Shown piece by piece: positions 32,615-41,135 of a stretch of DNA of 64,000 nucleotides. Position numbers and translations under genes: made by a program. The notes below the pieces were generated by a model. The model saw only the letters and a program-made list of their open reading frames with translations. It did not search any database and had not been told where the DNA came from. The DNA comes from an uncultured Prevotellaceae bacterium (GTDB taxonomy: Bacteria; Bacteroidota; Bacteroidia; Bacteroidales; Bacteroidaceae), in contig OMXV01000014.1 of assembly GCA_900315075.1 (NCBI GenBank), positions 22,368-86,367 on the forward strand, given 5' to 3'. Numbering within the stretch: the stretch's first letter is position 1; each line of letters starts with the position of its first letter.

Positions 32615-34561
32615 TTGAAATCAACCATTCCTGTTATTGGCATGGCCTGTTCGGCTTGCTCCGCCAATGTAGAGCGGTGCCTGAACAAGGTTGAGGGTGT
32701 GCGCGAGGCGACCGTTTCTTTGCCCACCCGCACCGCCACTGTAGATTTCGACGAGAATGTAGTCACCCTTGCCACCCTGAAGGAAGCGGTGAATGCCATC
32801 GGCTTCGATTTGGTGATTGACACTCAGCAAAGCGTGGAGGAGATAGAACGTGTGGAATACCATCGCCTTCGCCGCAAGACTATCGTAGCCTGGTGTCTGT
32901 CGCTTTTGGTGATGTCACTCACGATGGGCTGGCTACACATTGGCAATCAGCATGTAACATTGCAGACGCAGATGATTCTCGCTGGTGCATGTATGGTGTA
33001 TTGTGGGCGAGATTTCTATGTGAGTGCCCTACGGCTACTACGACACAAGACCGCCAACATGGACACGCTGGTGGCTCTCTCCACCGGCATCGCCTTCGTG
33101 ATGAGCGTAGTGAACACCTTCTGGGGCGAACGGCTGTGGGGCTCCCGTGGCATCGCCTGGCAGACATACTACGACACACCGGTGATGATTATCACCTTTG
33201 TACTTACCGGTCGCCTGATAGAGGAGCGTGCCCGGAAAACCACCGCAGGAGCCATCCGCCGACTTATGGGTTTAGCGCCCAAAACCGCCCGTGTCTATCG
33301 GGGAGAGACGACTGCCGATGACGGCACTCCGACTGCCATCTTAGAGGAGGTACCCCTCTCGACCATCACCGTGGGCGACGTGGTGGAAATACAAGCCGGG
33401 GAAAAAATGCCCGTCGATGGCCGCGTGACCTGGGCAGAGAGTTTTATGACCGCCGATGCCTGCTATGTGGATGAAGCAATGATTACCGGCGAACCAGCCC
33501 CCGTGGCAAAGCGGCGTGGCAGCGACGTGCTCGCCGGCACCGTGGTAAGCCAAGGACGGCTGCGGTTCCGCGCGATGAAAACTGGTGAAAAGACCGCTTT
33601 GGCACAGATTATCCGCATGGTGCAAGAGGCCCAGGGCAGCAAAGCCCCGGTGCAACGACTGATAGACCGCGTGGCACTCATTTTTGTGCCCACCGTAACC
33701 ATCGTGGCACTGCTCACTTTCTTGTTGTGGTGGGCGATTGGTGGGAGCACTGCCCTACCCCACGCCATTCTCTCGGCAGTAGCCGTATTGGTGGTGGCAT
33801 GCCCCTGCGCCATGGGTCTTGCCACACCAACAGCCCTAATGATTGGTATCGGAAGGGCTGCAGAGAAAAGCATCCTCATCAAGGATGCTACAGCCTTAGA
33901 ACGTATCTGCCACATCGACGCTCTCGTCATCGACAAGACAGGGACACTGACGATTCCCAACCCCGCTATCGATTTCACCCGTGCCGACAACTTACCCATC
34001 GAGGAGCGAGAGACACTGCGCCCTGAGGCTGCCGATGCCATGGCCGCCCTCCGCCGCCACGGCATCACCATCCACCTGATGAGCGGCGACAACGACGCTG
34101 CCGTGGCACACTGGGCACAAGCAGCTGGCATCGACCACTACCAGAGTCGTGTGCAACCACAGGACAAAGAGGACTTGGTGCGGCGACTCCAACAAGAAGG
34201 GCACACCGTGGCCATGGTAGGCGACGGCATCAACGATTCGCAGGCATTGGCATTAGCTGATGTAAGCATCGCCATGGGACAGGGAACCGACGTGGCCATC
34301 GACGTGGCACAGATGACACTCATGGGCGGCAACCTGCGCCGCCTTGCCGATGCCATTACACTGAGCCAACGCACCGTGCGCACCATCCGCCAGAATCTAT
34401 TCTGGGCTTTTATATATAATATTGTGAGTATTCCCCTCGCCGCCGGCATCATGCAAGCCTTTGGCTCCTCCTTCCAAATCACCCCCATGTGGGCATCTGC
34501 CATGATGGCTCTCTCCAGCCTCAGCGTAGTGGGGAATAGTTTAAGATTGCTTAGAAGTTGA
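32615..34561 (+). CDS. P1B-type (copper-type) ATPase with a reduced nucleotide-binding domain
   Basis: 648 residues. The start is TTG at 32615; an ATG at 32642 would remove the first strand of the HMA domain. Residues 3-68 are an HMA metal-binding domain with GMACSACSA. Then come the membrane helices, the TGEP loop (291-294), the CPC metal site (396-398, VVACPCAMGLATP), DKTGT with phosphorylated Asp440, and GDGIND (536-541). Between DKTGT and MSGDN only about 45 residues remain, where family members usually carry an N-domain of 110-130 residues with an HP motif; none is seen. It should export Cu+ (or Ag+) if active. Expressed alone from its own promoter. Confidence 0.85.
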   Translation: MKSTIPVIGMACSACSANVERCLNKVEGVREATVSLPTRTATVDFDENVVTLATLKEAVNAIGFDLVIDTQQSVEEIERVEYHRLRRKTIVAWCLSLLVMSLTMGWLHIGNQHVTLQTQMILAGACMVYCGRDFYVSALRLLRHKTANMDTLVALSTGIAFVMSVVNTFWGERLWGSRGIAWQTYYDTPVMIITFVLTGRLIEERARKTTAGAIRRLMGLAPKTARVYRGETTADDGTPTAILEEVPLSTITVGDVVEIQAGEKMPVDGRVTWAESFMTADACYVDEAMITGEPAPVAKRRGSDVLAGTVVSQGRLRFRAMKTGEKTALAQIIRMVQEAQGSKAPVQRLIDRVALIFVPTVTIVALLTFLLWWAIGGSTALPHAILSAVAVLVVACPCAMGLATPTALMIGIGRAAEKSILIKDATALERICHIDALVIDKTGTLTIPNPAIDFTRADNLPIEERETLRPEAADAMAALRRHGITIHLMSGDNDAAVAHWAQAAGIDHYQSRVQPQDKEDLVRRLQQEGHTVAMVGDGINDSQALALADVSIAMGQGTDVAIDVAQMTLMGGNLRRLADAITLSQRTVRTIRQNLFWAFIYNIVSIPLAAGIMQAFGSSFQITPMWASAMMALSSLSVVGNSLRLLRS

Positions 34562-34577
34562 AGAGAAAGAAACAGTT

Positions 34578-35223
34578 TTACGTCGTTGACGATCCGATAT
34601 ACAGGCAAAGCATACCAAGCAAGACGAGGGCGAGTTCTACGGCCTTGCTCTTCAGGTTGCGCTCATGGAAGAAAAGTGCCCCAAAGAGGAAAGACACGAT
34701 GACGCTGCCCCTACGCACCATCGACACGATACTAATCATGGCTCCCGGCAGACTAAGTGCATAGAAATAGAGGAACTTCCTTCCTACCACTTCTACTTAA
34801 CATGAAAAATGAAATGACGGCTAACAATACACCAAGCCATTGCCAGCCGTTTAATTTCTCACCGAAGACAAGTAGCGCTCCCACAAGCACCATCACTGGA
34901 CTTGTGGCATTGATAGGTCCCACAATAGTGAGCGGGAGATGCTTGATGCCGAAATAGCCGAAAATCCACGATGATAAGACGATGACGCTTTTCAGGAGGA
35001 TGTAGAAGTGGTCACTCCATGTGCCATGAGCCACCTCAAAAGGACTTCCAGCGAGAATAGTACTGTGACTGCTGAGCAGAATAAAAGGCAAGAAGATAAG
35101 TGAACAGAAAAGTGTATTCAAGAAGAGAACGGGGATAACGGCATTTTCTGCGAGTGCCTCTTTTTTAAATGAATCGTAGCATCCTAATAGCGCTGCTGAC
35201 AAGAAAGCGAGTATGAGCCACAT
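34578..35223 (-). pseudogene. Broken EamA/DMT-family transporter
   Basis: The first part (35223 to 34753, 156 residues) has about five transmembrane helices starting MWLILAFLSAALLGCYDSFK and the EamA-type GPINATSPVMVLVGALLVFG. A second frame (34790 to 34578) gives YFYALSLPGAMISIVSMVRR and ends KAVELALVLLGMLCLYIGSS, the last three helices of the same family. About 70-80 residues expected in the middle are missing and the two parts are out of frame, so the gene has an internal deletion plus frameshift. Intact relatives are exporters of small metabolites. Confidence 0.8.
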
Positions 35224-35703
35224 GACAAATGATAATTATAAGACGGAAATAGTCTTTTCTTTTTCGTTTTGCTGATTGAGGCCGCAAAATTACTCATAAA
35301 ATCTCTAATTTTGATAAAAAAATAATTTTGATGTACCTTGTCCCACGATTTGAGACAGGTTCCACGTAATTTTGCATCAAAATCTGAGATGTATTCAGCA
35401 ATATCTTCGGACATACACGGGATATGTCGCTACGACCAATCACTTTTTAAAGTGGAATCAGTTTTTTATATTTCTTGAGAAATGATATCATTCGGAAAAC
35501 AAAGCAGAATGACTTTTACATCTATATAGAGTGATGTGGATGCAAAAACTATCATAAATGTCATATGAATATTTTTACATACACTTTTTTCCTCTAAAAA
35601 CGCTTTGTTTTTGAAAAAAGGTGTATCTTTGCATAAGATAGGCTGCGCTTTGTTAGTACTATCTTTGCGAATAATTCTTTATGTCAACTAAATCATTACT
35701 ATT
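35224..35703. other. Long AT-rich non-coding stretch
   Basis: It holds a decayed GGACATAC-type palindrome (35409-35430), two TATCTTTG elements (35624-35631 and 35660-35667) and no credible gene. The sequence following the first element (CATAAGATAGGCTGCGC) resembles the tandem promoter units at 43278-43463. Confidence 0.55.
35660..35667 (+). promoter_or_regulatory. Promoter -7 element (TATCTTTG), with a second copy 36 bases upstream
   Basis: Two TAnnTTTG elements (35624 and 35660) precede the 35704 gene; the nearer is 37 bases from the start codon. Confidence 0.55.
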
Positions 35704-36432
35704 ATGCCGACATACTACAGAAAACGAATCAAGATATTGCCGTGGGTGACGCTGAACATCAGTAAGACGGGCATAAGCGTATCTATTGGTCCAGAGGGTG
35801 CCAAGCTCAATATTGGAAAAGACGGTGCTTATGTGAATACGAGCGCGAAAGGAACAGGTGTCTATAACCGCACCAAAATCAGTACCAGTCTATTATGGTC
35901 CATCCTTGTGGGCGGTGCCATCGCCGGTGCAGGTTACATATTTGGTTATATGAAAAACGACATGCAGCTGTTTTATATTCTGTGCGGTGCAGGTGTGTTG
36001 GTGGGCGTCCTGCTGTTTTTCTTGTTGCGTAGTATCCGCAAACTGGCAGGGACCCAGGAGGAAGAAACCGTCATCCGAGATGATTCGAAGAAGAAAGAGG
36101 GTACGACACCATCACGCAGCACAAAAACAGCCACGAAAACAGCAGGTGGTACTCGCGCCACAACAAAGAAAGGCACCCGTACTGGCAGTCGTTCAACAAC
36201 CCGTACCGAGAACGCCTCAGCAAAAGCCTACATCGACGAGGTGTCTTCACTTTTAGACAAAATGGCCGAAGCAAAGACCCTCGACGATTTGAACAAATAC
36301 CACTCGCAAATTCTCGACATCATGTACACCAACCTCAAACCCATGGGTGTGAAAGTGCTCGACATGGAATTTGACGAGGCCCTTGCCACCATCGAACAAG
36401 AATATGCCGCTGGCGTGAAGGAACTTAGTTAG
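35704..36432 (+). CDS. DUF4236 membrane protein
   Basis: 242 residues. The N-terminal 55 residues match the DUF4236 pattern (RKRIKILPWVTLNISKTGIS, VSIGPEGAKLNIG, GTGVYNRTKI). Two transmembrane helices follow (SLLWSILVGGAIAGAGYIFG and LFYILCGAGVLVGVLLFFLL). A Lys/Thr/Arg-rich linker (residues about 130-170) leads to a helical C-terminal domain (AYIDEVSSLLDKMAEAKTLD). The function of DUF4236 is unknown to me. Monocistronic, followed by a long tandem repeat. Confidence 0.8.
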   Translation: MPTYYRKRIKILPWVTLNISKTGISVSIGPEGAKLNIGKDGAYVNTSAKGTGVYNRTKISTSLLWSILVGGAIAGAGYIFGYMKNDMQLFYILCGAGVLVGVLLFFLLRSIRKLAGTQEEETVIRDDSKKKEGTTPSRSTKTATKTAGGTRATTKKGTRTGSRSTTRTENASAKAYIDEVSSLLDKMAEAKTLDDLNKYHSQILDIMYTNLKPMGVKVLDMEFDEALATIEQEYAAGVKELS

Positions 36433-36621
36433 AAGTGAGAGGTGAGAGGTAAGAGGTGAGAGATTACCCCATTTCTCTTCAAAAATCATTTCTCTCACCA
36501 CTTACCTCTTACCACTTACCTCTCACCACTTGCCTCTTACCACTTACCTCTTACCACTTACCACTTACCACTTACCTCTTACCACTCACCACTTACCACT
36601 TACCACTTACCTCTTACCACT
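36433..36621. repeat. Long inverted tandem-repeat tract
   Basis: GTGAGAGGTAAGAG units (36433-36465) followed by many CTTACCACTTACCTCTTACC units (to 36621). The two halves are reverse complements, so the tract can fold into a large hairpin between converging genes. Confidence 0.8.
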
Positions 36622-37078
36622 AAGATGCAACTGGAATCATGCGGCGCAACCGCAGCATTTGCTCTTTTCTGCATTTCCGCTGATATTCAATGAGGATGGT
36701 ATGTGCGGAATTCACCGAGAGGTAGAACTTGGGAGCCTGTCGTCCCACCACATAATAAACACGGCGACTCAACGGCCAGTCGGGATACACGTCGAGCAAC
36801 TGTTCACATCGACGTTTTATCTCCTCAAACATCTCACGTTTGAGACGATTGCACGATGAGGGTAAAGGGCGTCGATACATTGACGACACTACACGGAGCG
36901 CCCGCTCCTCACTCACATAGAAACGCTCCGCAGGGCAATCAACCACAATCTTCAGTACGTCGATTATTCCCAAACAGTCGCAAATTTCAAACTCACGCTT
37001 AAAGACCTTCAAAAGGTCGCGCGCACGGTCCTCCGCATATTCGAAAGAAGTGCGCCGAGAGATTCGATTTTCTTTCAT
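36620..37078 (-). CDS. Conserved Bacteroidales-type basic protein, possibly phage-associated
   Basis: A 152-residue basic, helical protein. Segments such as PAERFYVSEERALRVVSSMY, REMFEEIKRRCEQLLDVYPD and QAPKFYLSVNSAHTILIEYQ match, from memory, a family of small hypothetical proteins found in many Bacteroidales genomes. It has its own promoter (TATTTTTG, minus, 37126-37119) and lies next to scaffold- and terminase-like genes. DNA binding is possible given the Arg/Lys-rich C-terminus (RKCRKEQMLRLRR), but no HTH is certain. Confidence 0.65.
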   Translation of the reverse strand: MKENRISRRTSFEYAEDRARDLLKVFKREFEICDCLGIIDVLKIVVDCPAERFYVSEERALRVVSSMYRRPLPSSCNRLKREMFEEIKRRCEQLLDVYPDWPLSRRVYYVVGRQAPKFYLSVNSAHTILIEYQRKCRKEQMLRLRRMIPVAS

Positions 37079-37262
37079 GATATTTTATATTTTTAGGTTT
37101 ACACTTTATATTTCGCTGCAAAAATACCCTATATCTTTATATTTTCCAAATTATTTTAGTTAATTTTTGCTAATCTGTATAATTCTAAGGTGGCTGAGTA
37201 TAATCGACATAAAAACCCCTATATGATTCCGAGAATGCCATAGGAAAATGGTTTTCAGGAGG

Positions 37263-37270
37263 TACTTTTG
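37263..37270 (+). promoter_or_regulatory. Promoter -7 element (TACTTTTG) of the scaffold-like gene
   Basis: A perfect TAnnTTTG lies 26 bases upstream of the 37297 start codon. Confidence 0.6.
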
Positions 37271-37296
37271 TCGCGAAAACCAATATTTATATAAAA

Positions 37297-37962
37297 ATGG
37301 AAACAAAAGACACACCACTATCAAGTACAGATGAATTGACTCCAGCACCATCTAGTGAGATTCAAGAGAAAGGGAAGAACGAGGAATATCGTGAACCATC
37401 AGACAAACCAGAAACTTTGGAAAGTATAGAATCATTGGAGAATCAAGAGAACCCAGAATCCCCAACTATTACTTTGACCGAAGAGGCACAAGCATCGCAG
37501 GAGGTCGAAGAGGCACAAGCATCCACAAACGAAGCAGAGGCAACCATCCCACTCATCACAGAGACAGAGGTTGAGGACAATACCCGTTGGCATCTACCAA
37601 TGCGCAGTGAAGACATCAGCGAAGACGACTATCAGGCAGCCAGTGCAATAATCTCGACTATAGAGCGTGAAATTGCTGCTGGTGCCATCAGCAACGAGAC
37701 GATAGCACAGCTGCTGAAGTCGGTAGTCTTTGACCGTTCTATTGCCATAGCCCACCATGAGGGTGAGGTGGCAGGGCGCAACCAACGTATCGACGAATAC
37801 ATGCAAGAGCGACGCAAAGAGAAAGAACTGCCCGATTTAGGCCGCTCGCCTATACAACCCCGCTCCACCTTGCCTTATACAATGATTGGGGGGTTATCAG
37901 CAGCCGACCGCAAATCGATTTGGGAACGAGGAAACGAGAAGAGGCATAGGAAATACACATAA
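37297..37962 (+). CDS. Acidic helical protein, candidate capsid scaffold
   Basis: 221 residues. The N-terminal 100 are disordered and very acidic (Glu/Ser/Thr/Pro-rich with an EEAQASQEVEEAQAS repeat). The C-terminal 120 are helical (DYQAASAIISTIEREIAAGA ... DRSIAIAHHEGEVAGRNQRI) and basic at the end. Acidic, helical, repeat-containing proteins near portal and terminase genes are often internal scaffolds; here this is inference from composition and position. It is an independent transcription unit. Confidence 0.5.
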   Translation: METKDTPLSSTDELTPAPSSEIQEKGKNEEYREPSDKPETLESIESLENQENPESPTITLTEEAQASQEVEEAQASTNEAEATIPLITETEVEDNTRWHLPMRSEDISEDDYQAASAIISTIEREIAAGAISNETIAQLLKSVVFDRSIAIAHHEGEVAGRNQRIDEYMQERRKEKELPDLGRSPIQPRSTLPYTMIGGLSAADRKSIWERGNEKRHRKYT

Positions 37963-38126
37963 TTGTGGATTTTGGTTCAGCCATTGGGAGCTATGCCCTG
38001 GGCCTATTGTATATTGGCTCTTCAGACCTTATGAATAGAAACACACACCCGATAATTTGTTAAAAAACCTTAACGATTATAAGAAAACAAAAGCAAAGTA
38101 TTAATTATTGGGAAAAATGCCGTACT

Positions 38127-38134
38127 TTTGTCAA
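38127..38134 (+). promoter_or_regulatory. Promoter -7 element (TACTTTTG) of the small-peptide gene
   Basis: The element lies 37 bases upstream of ATG 38171 and inside the longer frame that would start at 38108, so 38171 is the start. Confidence 0.65.
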
Positions 38135-38170
38135 AAATTTGATGGAAATAACAAAAAACAACATATTTAT

Positions 38171-38356
38171 ATGAAAAGAATTTATCTAATTCCACAGATC
38201 AGAATTCAGGCAATCGACACAGAAGACATCATGGAAGGCAGTCTGCCCATCTTTAATGGGGATAATCCTCGCACAGATGCAGAAAATGACGTGATCACTA
38301 ACAAGAGCGAGATTCTGGGTAACAGCAATTCTGTTTGGGACGAGGAAGAGGAATAG
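38171..38356 (+). CDS. Small peptide of the Y-x-x-P family (61 residues)
   Basis: The peptide begins MKRIYLIPQIRIQAIDTEDI, has an acidic Asn/Asp-rich middle and ends NSNSVWDEEEE. It shares the N-terminal Y-x-x-P-x-x-R/K-I/V pattern with three other peptides of the window and the C-terminal SVWD with the one at 15456. It has its own promoter and a clear terminator (38403-38435). No signal peptide or modification enzyme nearby. Function unknown. Confidence 0.75.
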   Translation: MKRIYLIPQIRIQAIDTEDIMEGSLPIFNGDNPRTDAENDVITNKSEILGNSNSVWDEEEE

Positions 38357-38402
38357 TTCCAAAATAGGATTTAAATAATAAAAATTCATTTTGTGGCATA
38401 TA

Positions 38403-38435
38403 CCACCGATAGGTAAAATTATCGGTGGCTTTGTT
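38403..38435 (+). terminator. Terminator of the small-peptide gene
   Basis: CCACCGATA and TATCGGTGG form a 9-bp stem with an 8-base loop, then CTTTGTTG. Confidence 0.75.
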
Positions 38436-38471
38436 GTATATGCCTGGTTTTAGGATTTAGACTTTTAAGGG

Positions 38472-38496
38472 GCTGCTGTGGTACAGCAGCATACAG
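38472..38496 (+). repeat. REP-like palindrome (GCTGCTGT stem) with CATA tag
   Basis: GCTGCTGT, loop GGT, ACAGCAGC, then ATACAG. It has the same layout as 51284-51307 (CTGCAAT, GGT, ATTGCAG, CATACGGGG). Confidence 0.6.
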
Positions 38497-38608
38497 AACG
38501 AGTTTAGACGATTGACATTAGGATTTTGACATCAGACTATCCGAAAATAGCGGTTGGCTATGTGGGGAAAGTATTATCTTCGCATGACATTTTCATCGAG
38601 ACAACACC

Positions 38609-40840
38609 ATGCACCACATACCACACCACGCCCCTACCCTATCCCAAAATTCAGAACATTCCGACGATACTATCGACTCCATCGTCGATGGTATCGTGGC
38701 CGAGAACGCTCGTCGTAATCAGGTGATAGCCAGTCGGTTCATCCCCTCAACGGGAGAAGGCTGTCTCCATCATCGTACGAGTGTTCGTATTCGCGGCTAC
38801 CAACCCGAACTCATCTATATTCCCGATGAAATGATGTCAGACGAGCATGTAAGCCGCCTGACCATCAGTCAGTCGTTGAGCGAATACGCACGCCAGACAC
38901 GCCAAAGCGACACCGAGGCCGAAGAGATGTTTGAGGCACTACGCTGCCGCTACGACTTCTGCTACTGGGCGTGGCGTTATGTGCGCATCAAGCCCAAAGA
39001 CGGTGGTGACGACATACCATTCGTGCTAAACCGGCCGCAGCGACGTTTGGTGGAAGCCTTTGAACGCCAACGCCTTGCCGGTGTTCCCATCCGTGTGATT
39101 GTACTGAAAGCCCGACAGTGGGGCGGCTCTACGGTGACACAGATTTACATGGCTTGGCTACAACTGATGCACCGCAAGGGTCTCAACTCCCTAATTGTAG
39201 GTCATGTGAAGACAGCCTCAGCAGAAGTGAGCAGTATGTTCGACAAATTGATAGACCGCTATCCCCTCCGGCTGTTGGAATGTGCAGAAACCTATGGCGA
39301 CGATGAAACGTCAACAACCCACACCACGGGCATCGCCGACTGTTGCGAGGTGTTTCTTCCAGCCGACGACAGTGCTGTTGTCACCCCAAAACCAATGAAG
39401 AACACCACGAAAGGTCCACAAAAGATTGTCGGCGACCGCAATACTCGCCTACTCCGCTATATTCCACTACGCAACTGTAAAATCAAGGTCGGCTCAGCCG
39501 AAACCCCAAACTCTGCCCGTGGTGGCGACTCCGCACTTGTTCACTGCACCGAAGTAGCTTTCTGGCGTAAAACCGACAATAAGACACCCGAGGACATCAT
39601 CCGTTCGGCCTGTGCCGGTGCCTCATACAAGCCCTATACAATGATTGTATATGAATCGACCGCCAACGGGACAGGGAATTTCTTCCACCGCGAATACACC
39701 TCAGCCAAACAAGGCGACTCTATGTTTGCTCCTCTCTTTGTAGCATGGTGGCAGATTGAACAGTATGCATTAGCCGTAGCCTCACCAAGGGATATGGCCC
39801 GTCAACTATGGGCAAACCGTAGGATGGAAAGTGTGACGACCAACCGCGAAGAACCCGGACAGTATCTATGGCGACTTTGGGAGATGGGAGCCACCTTAGA
39901 GGCCATCAACTGGTACATACACGAACGGCGGAAATACAACGACCATAGCAACATGGCGGCAGAATTTCCGTCGGACGACATTGAAGCCTTCCAAAACTCC
40001 GGTTCTCACGTCTTCGACGTCAATAAAGTGGAACAGTTCCGTCGGTGCTGCCGTCCTCCACGTGAGAGAGGTGAGATGGTGGCCGATGGCACGAAAGGAT
40101 GGAAATCGTTGGAACACCTACATTTCACTACCGACGACAGCGGTCTGCTATGGATATGGAGTCACCCAGAACGATTCGACGACTGTCGCATCACCGACCG
40201 CTACGAGGTGGTGGTGGACATCGGTGGCCGGAGTAGCAAGTCCGACTGGTCGGTGGTTTGCGTAATCGACCGCTATTGGATGATGATGGGTGACCGTCCA
40301 ACGGTATGTGCTCAGTGGTATGGGCACACCGACATGGACCTCCTGGCCTGGAAGGCTGTACAAATAGCAGAATATTACGACCATGCACTACTCATCGTCG
40401 AGTCGAACACTTTGGAAACGCACGACGATGCCCACTGGTTGGAGGGCGGCGACCAATCTTCATACATTCTCAATGAAATCCGGGAAGTATATGACAATCT
40501 CTATGCACGGCGACAAAGCGCTGAAGACATCCAGCAGCGCCGGCCTGTGAAATATGGTTTCCACACCAATATCAAGACGAAGCCTGAGATTATTTCAACA
40601 TTGGTTGAGACCGTTCGTGAACAGCTCTATGTGGAGCGCGACGAGCGTTGCCTCAACGAATACCTCACCTACGTGCGACGACAAAACGGCAGTTACGGTG
40701 CCGTGGATGGTCAACACGACGACCTGCTGATGACACGAGCCATCGGTCTGCATATCTGCTTTCATGAGATGCCATTGCCGAAGATGGTGGAGAGACGGCG
40801 ATGCGTAGGTAAAGAAATAAAAAAAGCAGGAATATGGTAA
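38609..40840 (+). CDS. Phage-type terminase large subunit
   Basis: 743 residues. The ATPase half has a Walker A-like LKARQWGGSTVTQ (residues 166-178), a Walker B-like stretch ending TE (308-315, SALVHCTE) and a coupling motif YESTANG (348-354). The nuclease half has RNase H-type acidic motifs: VVVDIGGRSSKSDWSV with D537, and LLIVESN with E598. These are the residues needed to package DNA into capsids, and they look intact. No small terminase or head genes are adjacent on this strand; the portal-like gene converges from the other side. The start is weakly supported (TATCTTCG at 38576). Confidence 0.85.
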   Translation: MHHIPHHAPTLSQNSEHSDDTIDSIVDGIVAENARRNQVIASRFIPSTGEGCLHHRTSVRIRGYQPELIYIPDEMMSDEHVSRLTISQSLSEYARQTRQSDTEAEEMFEALRCRYDFCYWAWRYVRIKPKDGGDDIPFVLNRPQRRLVEAFERQRLAGVPIRVIVLKARQWGGSTVTQIYMAWLQLMHRKGLNSLIVGHVKTASAEVSSMFDKLIDRYPLRLLECAETYGDDETSTTHTTGIADCCEVFLPADDSAVVTPKPMKNTTKGPQKIVGDRNTRLLRYIPLRNCKIKVGSAETPNSARGGDSALVHCTEVAFWRKTDNKTPEDIIRSACAGASYKPYTMIVYESTANGTGNFFHREYTSAKQGDSMFAPLFVAWWQIEQYALAVASPRDMARQLWANRRMESVTTNREEPGQYLWRLWEMGATLEAINWYIHERRKYNDHSNMAAEFPSDDIEAFQNSGSHVFDVNKVEQFRRCCRPPRERGEMVADGTKGWKSLEHLHFTTDDSGLLWIWSHPERFDDCRITDRYEVVVDIGGRSSKSDWSVVCVIDRYWMMMGDRPTVCAQWYGHTDMDLLAWKAVQIAEYYDHALLIVESNTLETHDDAHWLEGGDQSSYILNEIREVYDNLYARRQSAEDIQQRRPVKYGFHTNIKTKPEIISTLVETVREQLYVERDERCLNEYLTYVRRQNGSYGAVDGQHDDLLMTRAIGLHICFHEMPLPKMVERRRCVGKEIKKAGIW

Positions 40841-40994
40841 CGTTATGCTCAACTGTTAAATCATTTCCGTATTTTTCAAATAAAGAGAAAGAAAATTCAA
40901 AAAAAGTAAATGGGATAGATTTTTTACAAAATCCGCATATGCTAAATTAGGTTAAAAAAATATATTATGAATGACAACGTATTGATAAAAAGCA

Positions 40995-41120
40995 TAACTT
41001 TGCGATACTAAACAAAGATTAGCGCAACTTGCTCACCAGTAGAAAAGAAGTGAAAGACTGGTGGCTGTTTCATCAAATATTTTCATTCTATTGTTAATCC
41101 TATGTCGGATAGGATTATTT
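40995..41120 (+). ncRNA. Candidate small RNA between terminase and portal genes
   Basis: A perfect TAACTTTG element (40995-41002) is not followed by any gene on the plus strand. Downstream are a CACCAGT/ACTGGTG stem (about 41034-41077) and a perfect 8-bp AATCCTAT/ATAGGATT hairpin with a 5-base loop (41096-41116) followed by ATTT. It would be antisense to the 3' end of the portal transcript if that transcript reads on. The hairpin could simply be a shared terminator. Confidence 0.3.
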
Positions 41121-41135
41121 CAGGGGGGTGGTCCG

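Noticed and set aside
33463-34131. Minus-strand frame of 222 codons
   Set aside because: It is antisense to the metal ATPase (CPC and DKTGT region); composition is only a reflection of that gene.
35184-35414. Minus-strand frame of 76 codons
   Set aside because: It overlaps the start of the EamA gene remnant, lies in AT-rich non-coding DNA, and shows no protein-like pattern.
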